From Owenweeksia hongkongensis DSM 17368 (GTDB taxonomy: Bacteria; Bacteroidota; Bacteroidia; Flavobacteriales; Schleiferiaceae): a DNA stretch of 60,560 nucleotides. The notes under the pieces are model-generated. The model did no database searches. It was not told where the DNA came from and worked only from the letters and a program-made list of their open reading frames with translations. A program made the position numbers and the translations under genes. Below, one piece after another: positions 53,892-60,560 of this stretch. The stretch lies in NCBI GenBank assembly GCA_945865885.1, contig CAMBEZ010000009.1, forward strand, positions 1 to 60,560. Direction: 5' to 3'. The first letter of the stretch is position 1. Every line of letters begins with the position of its first letter.

Positions 53892-54845
53892 GTGAAACGA
53901 ACCCTGGGCATGGAGGCCTTTGCGCCCGTCGGACCAACTGCGGTCACCACCGGAACCTTCGACGGCGTGCACGCGGGACACCGCACCATTCTTCGTCGGT
54001 TGCAGGAAGTGGCGTCCTCCTTGGGCGGCGCCTCCGTGGTGGTCACCTTTGATCCCCATCCGCGAAAAATCATTCATCCGGAGTTTCCGTTGCAGCTCCT
54101 CACCACTTTGGAGGAGCGTGCGGAATTGTTGGCGGAAGTCGGTTTGGATCACTTGGTGGTTCAGCCGTTTACCCCGGAATTTGCGGCGTGGTCTTCCTTG
54201 GATTTTGTTCGACGCGGCCTCGTGCAGCACCTGGACGTGCGCCGCCTCGTAATAGGCTACGATCACCACTTCGGCCGGAACCGCGAAGGGACCTTTGCGC
54301 ACCTCCAAGAATTTGGACCGGTCTACGGTTTTGAAGTGGAAGAAATTCCCCCCCACGACGTGGACGCGGTCCGCGTGTCCAGTACCAAAATTCGCACGGA
54401 GTTGCTGGCGGGAGCGGTGGATCGGGCAGCCGTGTGGCTGACGCGCCCCTATTTCTGCACGGGAACGGTTGAATCCGGCGAGCGGATTGGCCGCGGTTTG
54501 GGCTTTCCTACCGCCAACGTCGGTGAAATTGACCCGGACAAGCTCCTGCCCAAGGACGGCGTGTATGCGGTTTGGGTGGAGCGATTGGCGCCCCAGTTTC
54601 GGGGAGAGCGATTGGCGGCAGTGGCCAATTTGGGCGTTCGCCCCACGGTGGACGGCAGCTCGCGGAAGTTGGAGGCACACGTTTTGGAGCCCGGTATTGC
54701 CGATTTGTACGGCCAAGCCCTGCGGGTGCATTTTGTAGCCCGACTGCGCGACGAACTTCGTTTTCCGGATACGGAGGCGCTCAAAGTGCAAATCGCACAG
54801 GACGTAACGGCAGCCCGCGCGGCCCTGGGGGCCGCGCGGGCTTAA
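53892..54845 (+). CDS. ribF: Bifunctional riboflavin kinase/FAD synthetase
   Basis: Phosphorylates riboflavin to FMN and adenylates FMN to FAD. The 317-residue protein has the nucleotidyltransferase motif TGTFDGVHAGHRTIL (about 19-33), IGYDHHFGRNREG and SSTKIR, and the C-terminal kinase motif GRGLGFPTANV plus DGVYAVWV. The GTG at 53892 gives MKRTLGMEAF and is four bases after a -7 box; the longer frame to 53856 runs through the promoter. The last codons form a large hairpin with the stop region (54812-54842). Confidence 0.95.
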   Translation: MKRTLGMEAFAPVGPTAVTTGTFDGVHAGHRTILRRLQEVASSLGGASVVVTFDPHPRKIIHPEFPLQLLTTLEERAELLAEVGLDHLVVQPFTPEFAAWSSLDFVRRGLVQHLDVRRLVIGYDHHFGRNREGTFAHLQEFGPVYGFEVEEIPPHDVDAVRVSSTKIRTELLAGAVDRAAVWLTRPYFCTGTVESGERIGRGLGFPTANVGEIDPDKLLPKDGVYAVWVERLAPQFRGERLAAVANLGVRPTVDGSSRKLEAHVLEPGIADLYGQALRVHFVARLRDELRFPDTEALKVQIAQDVTAARAALGAARA

Positions 54846-54872
54846 CCCCCCGGATGGCGCGCGGAGCGCGCC
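54812..54872. repeat. Two GC-rich hairpins at the ribF 3' end
   Basis: AGCCCGCGCGGCCC (54812-54825) and its exact complement (54829-54842) form a 14-bp stem that covers the last ten ribF codons and touches the TAA stop. A second stem, GGCGCGC/GCGCGCC (54856-54872), follows and lies nine bases past the stop of the convergent receptor. Neither has a T tract, so they may protect 3' ends or pause polymerase rather than act as classical terminators. Confidence 0.7.
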
Positions 54873-54880
54873 CAAAAACA

Positions 54881-57211
54881 CTACTCTTCCAACTTTATGC
54901 GGAACGTCGCCAACAGCTGCGTTCCCGCCATGGGATAGACAAAGTTCTCCACCGTGCGTTCCCCGGCGTACAAATAACCCCACGTGTAGCCGTTCGGCGC
55001 ATACCGCGTGTTGGTGGCATTGACCACATCCAACTGAAACTCGCCCACAGACAATTTCCGGGTCCAGCGCAAATCCAAAGTGGTATATCCGTCCAACGAA
55101 CGCTCCACGGCACCCGTGTTGTCCAAATACTGCCGACCCACGGACCGCAGCGAAACCCGGAACCCGTCGTCCTTCCGTTCGTGGTTCCAATGCACCGAGC
55201 CCACCCAATTGGGTGAAAGGGCAATGGGGGTGTTGCGGTGGAGGATGGAGACTGTTTCCACGGGGTCTGCGGCGTAGTCGTACAGAACTTCGGTAAATTC
55301 TGCAATGCGGTTATTGCTGAATGCCGCTGAGGCCTGCAGCGAACTTTTGGGCCCCAAGCGCACGGAACCGTCCAGCTCCACCCCTCTGCGCCAAGAGACG
55401 GGTACATTGACGCGAAGCGCGGCACCCACATCGTTCAAGGCGCCGGTGGGCACCAGTTGATTGCGGTACTCCATGGCGTATAGGTTGGCCTCCAAGGACC
55501 ACCGGTGGTTGTGCACGCGGTAGCCCATTTCGCCGTTCACGAGTTGTTCGGGCAAAGGAGCGGATCCGCCGCGGGCATCTATAAAATCGGCCCGAATGGG
55601 TTCCCGATGCGCTGCGGCCACGGAGGCGTACACCAAGCCGCGGCGAACGCTGCCCCGGCTCCATCCTATTTTTGGATTGAAAAACATCCGCTGGAACAAG
55701 CCGGTCTGGCCTTCTCCGGCGTACCGGTAGGCAACCCGTCTTATTTGCAGGTCCGTGTAACCGTGTCCCAGCGCTCCCAAGGATCCCTCCAAACGAGCAA
55801 AGGCGCTGGCCTCGTTTTTGGTGTTGCGGTCGTCGTAGTACCGACGCTCCTGGGCTTGGTCAAACCAGCCGTTTCCGGAAAAAGGCCCGTCGTCGGCCCA
55901 ACTGCCGGCGGCTTGGCCCATCCACGGCAACGTGCCAAAGTGATCGCCCAAGTAGGAGTAGAGGTTGTAGCCCAGGGTGAGTTGTTGCGCGCCCGCGGTG
56001 GTGATCAGGTTTCCGTTGCTGCCCACCAGGCGGTTGTCCAGCCAGCGGCGTCGAACCAAATCCGTGGATTGCAGCGTGTCAGACCCCACCACGGGATTGG
56101 GCAGGCCGTAGTCCGCGAAGGACTCACCGCGCTTGAATTGTTCAAAATAGCCCCGTCCGCGAACCGCAAAAAGGTTGGCGTTGACGCGGGTGGACGCATT
56201 CAGACGGTGGTTCCACTGCAGCTGGTAGTGCGTTTGCCGGTACCGATCGATCTCGTTGGGGTAGGTGTACGCGTTGTAGGTTCGGTTGCCGGAGGTGCGC
56301 AAATTTTGCGCGTCGTCCTCACGCATGTAGTTCCGCGCAATGTAGGCCTCTACGCCCGCCGAATCCCCGCGGTATTTGGCTTCCGGGATGCCGTACCATG
56401 CTTGTTGGGTGCGTTCTTGCCCGTCGGTGTAAAAGAATCGGAGACTGCCCTGCCGGCCGGTGGCCGCGGTTGCGCCGTACCGCCAAATTCCGTTGAGCAC
56501 GGCGCTGTGCAGGTCCATGCCGGAACGGTCCACGTACCCGTTGGCGCGTTGGTGGGTTACTCGTCCGGAAAAGGCGAGGTTTTTGTGCCGTCCTACCCAC
56601 GGGCCCTCCCACAAATAAGTACCGCGGTAGCCCAGCGGCCAGGAACCCGTTCCAATAAACGTTTTTTGTCGTTTGCCGGAAGGCGCAGCCGTCTCCAGCG
56701 ATACCGATCCGCCAAAAGCACCGGTTCCCACGGTGGAAGTACCCACGCCGCGTTGGATTTGCACGCTGGCCAAGGAAGACGTCAGATCCGGGGTGTTGAC
56801 CCAAAACACGCCGTGCGATTCCGGATCGTTCAGCGGCACGCCGTTGAGCGTTACGTTGATCCGTGTTTGGTCCGACCCGCGCAAACGAAAGTAGGTGTAG
56901 CCCATGCCCGTTCCCGCGTCCGACGCAACCACCGCGTTGGGCACATTTTGGAGCACAAACGGTAGATCCCGAGCGTTGTTTTCCCGCTTTAGAACGGGTG
57001 CGGACAACAAGGTAAAGGTTACCGGTGTGCGTTCATCCGCCCGAAATACGGCTACTTCCGCCGCCGTCAGAACCACGGTGGAGTCCTTTTTTGAAGCGAC
57101 GGACGTTGCACTGGGTTTTGCATTTTGGGCCCAAATCGACGGGAAACCCAAAAAGCCAACGGCACACGCCGTGGAAGCCAAGGAAACCAGAAAACTTAAT
57201 TTTTTTTTCAC
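54881..57211 (-). CDS. TonB-dependent receptor, predicted thiamine (pyrophosphate) transporter
   Basis: A 776-residue outer-membrane transporter with signal peptide (KKKLSFLVSLASTACAVGFL, cleavage after IWA), plug domain (ALKRENNARDLPFVLQ-like, TYFRLRGSDQTRINVTLNGV) and a barrel ending in ATFRIKLEE. Substrate is inferred from control: a TPP riboswitch lies directly upstream (57260-57338), and TonB receptors with THI boxes in Bacteroidota are known as predicted thiamine transporters. The GTG at 57211 gives a normal signal peptide; the in-frame ATG at 57277 is inside the aptamer and is rejected. Codons 2-4 are nine consecutive A. Confidence 0.9.
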   Translation of the reverse strand: MKKKLSFLVSLASTACAVGFLGFPSIWAQNAKPSATSVASKKDSTVVLTAAEVAVFRADERTPVTFTLLSAPVLKRENNARDLPFVLQNVPNAVVASDAGTGMGYTYFRLRGSDQTRINVTLNGVPLNDPESHGVFWVNTPDLTSSLASVQIQRGVGTSTVGTGAFGGSVSLETAAPSGKRQKTFIGTGSWPLGYRGTYLWEGPWVGRHKNLAFSGRVTHQRANGYVDRSGMDLHSAVLNGIWRYGATAATGRQGSLRFFYTDGQERTQQAWYGIPEAKYRGDSAGVEAYIARNYMREDDAQNLRTSGNRTYNAYTYPNEIDRYRQTHYQLQWNHRLNASTRVNANLFAVRGRGYFEQFKRGESFADYGLPNPVVGSDTLQSTDLVRRRWLDNRLVGSNGNLITTAGAQQLTLGYNLYSYLGDHFGTLPWMGQAAGSWADDGPFSGNGWFDQAQERRYYDDRNTKNEASAFARLEGSLGALGHGYTDLQIRRVAYRYAGEGQTGLFQRMFFNPKIGWSRGSVRRGLVYASVAAAHREPIRADFIDARGGSAPLPEQLVNGEMGYRVHNHRWSLEANLYAMEYRNQLVPTGALNDVGAALRVNVPVSWRRGVELDGSVRLGPKSSLQASAAFSNNRIAEFTEVLYDYAADPVETVSILHRNTPIALSPNWVGSVHWNHERKDDGFRVSLRSVGRQYLDNTGAVERSLDGYTTLDLRWTRKLSVGEFQLDVVNATNTRYAPNGYTWGYLYAGERTVENFVYPMAGTQLLATFRIKLEE

Positions 57212-57259
57212 AACTGGGCAGTTTTGTTGGTGGAACAAACGGCGCACAGTTGTGCCGGG

Positions 57260-57338
57260 CGACTTCCTTGGCGGCATAACCCGCCCAGGTTCTAGGGTGT
57301 AATCTCAGCCGTTGCGTTCGCTCCGGCACCCCTGTGCT
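57260..57338 (-). promoter_or_regulatory. TPP riboswitch (THI box)
   Basis: Read on the minus strand, the conserved blocks occur in the right order: AGGGGTGCC (57333-57325), GGCTGAGA (57310-57303), ACCCT (57298-57294), GAACCTG (57292-57286), then GGGTTATGCC (57282-57273) in the loop of a GGCGG/CCGCC stem, and AAGGAAG (57269-57263). These are the TPP-aptamer core sequences, including CUGAGA and the ACC-x-GAACCUG pyrimidine/pyrophosphate-helix regions. The outer P1 stem is less clear. The aptamer starts within the coding end of the fusion gene and its CTGAGA provides that gene's TGA stop (57307-57305). A weak hairpin (57244-57255) lies between it and the receptor start. Confidence 0.9.
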
Positions 57339-58516
57339 TTGCAAAGATACAACGCCGGCCATCGATTTTGGCTCGCAGTCGCGGCAATCTCCGCGCCAAG
57401 GGGCGTTTGCGCCACTTCCCACCAGCCCACGCGAACGCCTTGTTCCTCGCTCTCCACCGCAGACCGATGCAGCGATTCAATCCGCAGCCGGTCCGCATAA
57501 TCCGGCGCTTCCCGCAACGGATCCGGCTCCCACGTTTCCAAGGGAGAAAGAACGGCATACCAACGGTCCATTTCCGGAGCGGACGCCTCCGGGGGCGCTT
57601 CTTCGGAGCTTGACGACGCACGGATTGCGGCACGATCCAAGCGCTCGCCAAACCGCACCTGCAACCACACGTCAAAATTCACGCGGTCCGTGTCCACCAC
57701 CGCGGAGCCGTTGCCGGCTCGTTTGGCCTCCAACTGCGCTTGTTGTTGTGCCCATTTCCGCACCTCCGCAGCCGTGTAGTCTTCGCCGGGAACCATCCAT
57801 TGGCGCACGCCTTCTGGAACCAGGGGCAGATTCAGGCGCGTCGCTAAATCTTGGGCCCAGGTGGATTTGCCGCTGCTTTCCGCGCCCGTCACCACCCACC
57901 GAAAAGGTTCGCGCAGCAGGTGCTGGGGCGGGGGCAACAACGCCCACACCGCGCATTGGTCGTCCACATTCGTTCGATTCCAGTGCGCTTCCCCTTCCGG
58001 AAAAATGGCCAACCCGTGGGAGGCGTCCGTCGGTTCTTCCGAACACCGCAAATCGCGAGCAAAATGCAGGCCGGGCAAGCCTATGGCCTTATAAAGCGCT
58101 TCCTTCAATCCCCAGAGCCCCCGCAAATCCAATCCCTGTTCTTCCGGTGCCACAAATTTGGCCGCTACGCGCGCCAGTTGGTTGCGCAGACCCTCCACGT
58201 CAATTCCCACCGGTCGGGTGGGGTGGAAGGCCGCCGCAGCGTGGGTGGCGGAATGCGATAAGGCCACAAAACCCATTCCCGGGGGCAAAAGCGGGCGTCC
58301 AGCAGACGAATAATGCACGTATTGGAGAACATCTTCTCGGTTGGCGCGTTGAAGCACTTGAAACAAGGCAAAACGCGCAGCGGAAAAAGCAACTTGGGCG
58401 GATTCTGATTTTCGTTCCGCCCCTCGTTTTTGGCATGCGTCAGACCAGCGCGCTTCACCGCACGCGTCCTGACGCCCCACCCAAGCAAGCCCCTCATCGG
58501 GAAGTTCAATCCACAC
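57305..58516 (-). CDS. Fusion of 4'-phosphopantetheinyl transferase and NadR-like nucleoside kinase
   Basis: A 403-residue two-domain protein. Residues 1 to about 195 form an Sfp-type PPTase: ALSHSATHA, the Mg-binding VGIDVEG (103-109) and WGLKEALYK (135-143); it would transfer phosphopantetheine from CoA to carrier proteins. From about 205 to the end is an AAA_28/NadR C-terminal-like kinase: Walker [10 protein letters not shown] (211-219), VPEGVRQWM and [17 protein letters not shown], as in nicotinamide-riboside kinases. No NMN adenylyltransferase domain is present. I know these as separate genes in flavobacteria; both domains look intact. The start is taken as GTG at 58516, with TTAATTTG 22 bases upstream; an in-frame TTG at 58549 is possible. 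The last codons coincide with the next gene's promoter and aptamer. Confidence 0.85.
   Translation of the reverse strand: MWIELPDEGLAWVGRQDACGEARWSDACQKRGAERKSESAQVAFSAARFALFQVLQRANREDVLQYVHYSSAGRPLLPPGMGFVALSHSATHAAAAFHPTRPVGIDVEGLRNQLARVAAKFVAPEEQGLDLRGLWGLKEALYKAIGLPGLHFARDLRCSEEPTDASHGLAIFPEGEAHWNRTNVDDQCAVWALLPPPQHLLREPFRWVVTGAESSGKSTWAQDLATRLNLPLVPEGVRQWMVPGEDYTAAEVRKWAQQQAQLEAKRAGNGSAVVDTDRVNFDVWLQVRFGERLDRAAIRASSSSEEAPPEASAPEMDRWYAVLSPLETWEPDPLREAPDYADRLRIESLHRSAVESEEQGVRVGWWEVAQTPLGAEIAATASQNRWPALYLCKAQGCRSERNG
57342..57349 (-). promoter_or_regulatory. -7 element for the riboswitch-controlled receptor
   Basis: Minus-strand TATCTTTG, nine bases before the first conserved aptamer base, inside the last 15 codons of the fusion gene. 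Transcription would start near 57336. Confidence 0.7.
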
Positions 58517-58524
58517 CGTTTCCG

Positions 58525-58532
58525 TACCTTTG
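58525..58532 (+). promoter_or_regulatory. -7 element for ahcY
   Basis: TACCTTTG, 28 bases before the ahcY ATG. Confidence 0.6.
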
Positions 58533-58560
58533 CCGCAAATTAACAACAAACCAAACCGTT

Positions 58561-59862
58561 ATGGCCTACGTGCCTTATAAAGTTAAAGACATGTCCCTCG
58601 CCGAGTGGGGACGCAAGGAAATCCAATTGGCTGAGGCAGAAATGCCCGGTTTGATGGCGTTGCGGGCCGAATACGGTACCTCCAAGCCCCTATCCGGCGC
58701 ACGCATTGCGGGCTGCCTCCACATGACCATCCAAACGGCCGTTCTCATTGAGACGCTGGCGGAATTGGGCGCTGAGGTAACCTGGTCTTCCTGCAACATT
58801 TTCTCCACGCAAGACCACGCCGCCGCAGCCATTGCTGCTGCCGGTATCCAAGTGTACGCTTGGAAGGGCATGACGGAGGAGGAGTTTGACTGGTGCATTG
58901 AGCAAACCCTGCACTTTGGTACCGGCCAAGAACCGTTGAACATGATTTTGGACGACGGCGGCGATCTGACCAACATGGTTTTGGATCGTTACCCGCACCT
59001 GGCTGCCGCCATTGGCGGCATTTCCGAGGAGACCACCACGGGAGTTCACCGTTTGTACGAGCGCATGGCCAACGGCACATTGCCTTTGCCCGCCATCAAC
59101 GTGAACGACAGCGTGACCAAATCCAAGTTCGACAACAAGTACGGCTGCAAAGAATCGGCGGTAGACGCGGTTCGTCGGGCTACGGATCTGATGATGGCCG
59201 GTAAAGTAGTGGTGGTTGCCGGGTACGGAGACGTAGGCAAGGGCACCGCTGCATCCTTTCAAGGCGCCGGAGCGCGCGTCATCGTTACGGAAATCGACCC
59301 CATCTGTGCGCTGCAAGCGGCCATGGACGGTTTTGAAGTAAAGCGCATGGACAACGCTGTTCCGCGTGCCAACATCGTCTGCACCGCAACGGGCAACAAG
59401 AACATCGTAACGGAGCGTCACTTCCGCATGATGAAAGATAAAACCGTGGTGTGCAACATTGGTCACTTCGACAACGAAATCGATATGGCTTGGTTGAACC
59501 AATCCTACGGCAGCACCAAGGTGGAAATCAAGCCCCAGGTGGACCTCTACAACATCGACGGCAACGACATCATCGTTTTGGCGGAAGGTCGTTTGGTGAA
59601 TTTGGGCTGTGCCACCGGCCATCCCAGCTTCGTCATGTCCAACTCCTTCACCAACCAAACGTTGGCGCAGATTGAGTTGTACACCAACAAAGGAAAGTAC
59701 CCCAACGAGGTGTTCACCTTGCCCAAGCATTTGGACGAGAAAGTGGCGGCCTTGCACCTCTCCGCCATCGGCGTGGAGTTGGAGACCTTGTCCGAAGACC
59801 AGGCGGCCTACATCGGTGTTACGGTTCAAGGACCGTTCAAGTCCGACGCCTACCGTTATTGA
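58561..59862 (+). CDS. ahcY: Adenosylhomocysteinase
   Basis: NAD-dependent enzyme splitting S-adenosylhomocysteine into adenosine and homocysteine, which relieves product inhibition of methyltransferases. The 433 residues have the NAD-binding [36 protein letters not shown] and the C-terminal KSDAYRY whose Lys/Tyr reach the neighbouring NAD site. The ATG at 58561 gives the family's N-terminus [17 protein letters not shown]; the open frame further upstream is antisense to the fusion gene. It converges on metK. Confidence 0.98.
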   Translation: MAYVPYKVKDMSLAEWGRKEIQLAEAEMPGLMALRAEYGTSKPLSGARIAGCLHMTIQTAVLIETLAELGAEVTWSSCNIFSTQDHAAAAIAAAGIQVYAWKGMTEEEFDWCIEQTLHFGTGQEPLNMILDDGGDLTNMVLDRYPHLAAAIGGISEETTTGVHRLYERMANGTLPLPAINVNDSVTKSKFDNKYGCKESAVDAVRRATDLMMAGKVVVVAGYGDVGKGTAASFQGAGARVIVTEIDPICALQAAMDGFEVKRMDNAVPRANIVCTATGNKNIVTERHFRMMKDKTVVCNIGHFDNEIDMAWLNQSYGSTKVEIKPQVDLYNIDGNDIIVLAEGRLVNLGCATGHPSFVMSNSFTNQTLAQIELYTNKGKYPNEVFTLPKHLDEKVAALHLSAIGVELETLSEDQAAYIGVTVQGPFKSDAYRY

Positions 59863-59897
59863 GTTTTTTCGCAGAACCCACCCCAAGGGGCGGGCAC

Positions 59898-59927
59898 AAA
59901 AAAAACCCGGCGGAAGCCGGGTTTTTT
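59898..59927. terminator. Bidirectional terminator between ahcY and metK
   Basis: CCCGGC (59906-59911), GGAA tetraloop, GCCGGG (59916-59921), flanked by an A run (59898-59905) and a T run (59922-59927). Because A and T tracts lie on both sides, it can end transcription from either gene. Confidence 0.9.
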
Positions 59928-59957
59928 CGTTTTCAACCGGGGGCAGTCCCGGGTAGT

Positions 59958-60560
59958 TTACAGTGCGAATTCGGCGCGAATTTTATCCACGGAATCCAAC
60001 TTTTCCCAGGTGAACAGTTCCACGGTCATGACTTTCTCCTCGTAGCCGTTTCCAGCCGGGCGCTTGAACGTTTTCGAAACGGTTTCCGGGGTGCGGCCCA
60101 TGTGGCCGTACGCAGCGGTTTCCAGGTAGATCGGTTGGCGCAGGCCAAACTTCTGCTCAATGGCGTACGGACGCAAGTCAAACATTTGCTGCACGCGCTC
60201 GGCAATGGCGCCGTCGGACAGCTTTTTGCCGTCTGCACCGCGCACCAGAGCGGTGTTGTAGGTGTTGATGTAGAAGCCCACCGGTTCTGCCACACCAATG
60301 GCGTAGGCCAGCTGCACCAATGCTTGCTTGGCCACACCGGCAGCCACCAAGTTCTTGGCCACGTAGCGCGCCGCGTAGGCCGCAGAACGGTCCACCTTGG
60401 AAGGGTCTTTGCCGGAGAAGGCACCGCCTCCGTGCGCGCCCTTGCCGCCGTAGGTGTCCACAATGATCTTGCGGCCCGTGAGGCCCGTGTCTCCGTGCGG
60501 TCCGCCAATGACAAACTTGCCCGTGGGGTTGACGAGGTACTTCACGTCCACCGTGAACAA
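59958..60560 (-). CDS. metK: S-adenosylmethionine synthetase, partial
   Basis: The C-terminal 200 residues of MetK; the 5' end lies beyond the window. Visible signatures are [35 protein letters not shown] (the glycine-rich P-loop-like motif and the K/D active-site residues) and RPIYLET-type C-terminal GHMGR. The enzyme makes SAM from ATP and methionine. It converges on ahcY; together they cover synthesis of SAM and removal of SAH in the activated methyl cycle. Confidence 0.97.
   Translation of the reverse strand: MFTVDVKYLVNPTGKFVIGGPHGDTGLTGRKIIVDTYGGKGAHGGGAFSGKDPSKVDRSAAYAARYVAKNLVAAGVAKQALVQLAYAIGVAEPVGFYINTYNTALVRGADGKKLSDGAIAERVQQMFDLRPYAIEQKFGLRQPIYLETAAYGHMGRTPETVSKTFKRPAGNGYEEKVMTVELFTWEKLDSVDKIRAEFAL

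Noticed and set aside
57334-58560. 409-codon open upstream extension in frame with ahcY
   Set aside because: It is antisense to the well-supported PPTase/kinase fusion, Pro/Arg-rich with no family resemblance, and ahcY has a canonical N-terminus at 58561 behind a -7 box.

Overview
The window is a dense, tRNA-free chromosomal segment of a Bacteroidota bacterium, most likely from the Flavobacteriales. The evidence is a complete type IX secretion/gliding core (porP-gldK-gldL-gldM-gldN) plus gldB, gldC and a gldA-like gene, two TonB-dependent receptors, an atpD-atpC pair separated from the other ATP synthase genes, a meso-DAP type murE, and repeated Bacteroidota -7 promoter elements (TAnnTTTG). 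GC looks to be in the mid-50s percent by eye, which is high for Flavobacteriales, so I do not name a genus. No mobile element, CRISPR array or phage gene is visible; this is core chromosome.

Layout. 1-4916: PTA-fused malic enzyme, an MFS exporter, a small exported protein and a YqeY-type protein. 4987-20886 (minus): a full dcw cluster in the order mraZ-rsmH-ftsL-ftsI-murE-mraY-murD-ftsW-murG-murC-ftsQ-ftsA-ftsZ, headed by a three-repeat MraZ operator. 21170-24685: hydrolase, engB, gldC-gldB and nadE. 24698-29901: PafA-type phosphatase, ABC-F protein, DUF983 protein and FAD oxidoreductase. 29995-35592 (minus): porP-gldKLMN. 35647-39158 (minus): degenerate arginase-fold protein and topA. 39269-46431 (plus): miaB, exported protein, sigma-54 activator, lptE-like, TPR protein, secG, terminator, then groES-groEL behind a sigma-54-like promoter. 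46561-49108: gldA-like/rsgA divergent pair, dtd, MazG-like. 49140-53857 (minus): TonB receptor, atpC-atpD and a membrane protein. 53892-60560: ribF, a thiamine-type TonB receptor under a TPP riboswitch, a phosphopantetheinyl transferase/NadR-like kinase fusion, ahcY, and the 3' two-thirds of a convergent metK.

Common themes. Genes are packed tightly: ATGA overlaps inside operons, convergent genes overlapping by 40-47 bp, and one divergent pair (nadE/gldB) whose start codons share bases. Many -7 boxes end only 4-8 bases before the start codon, so leaderless or near-leaderless transcripts are predicted. Shine-Dalgarno sequences are not evident. The most unusual locus is 57211-58516: the stop codon and last codons of the PPTase/kinase fusion are made of the promoter and aptamer of the TPP riboswitch that controls the next gene.
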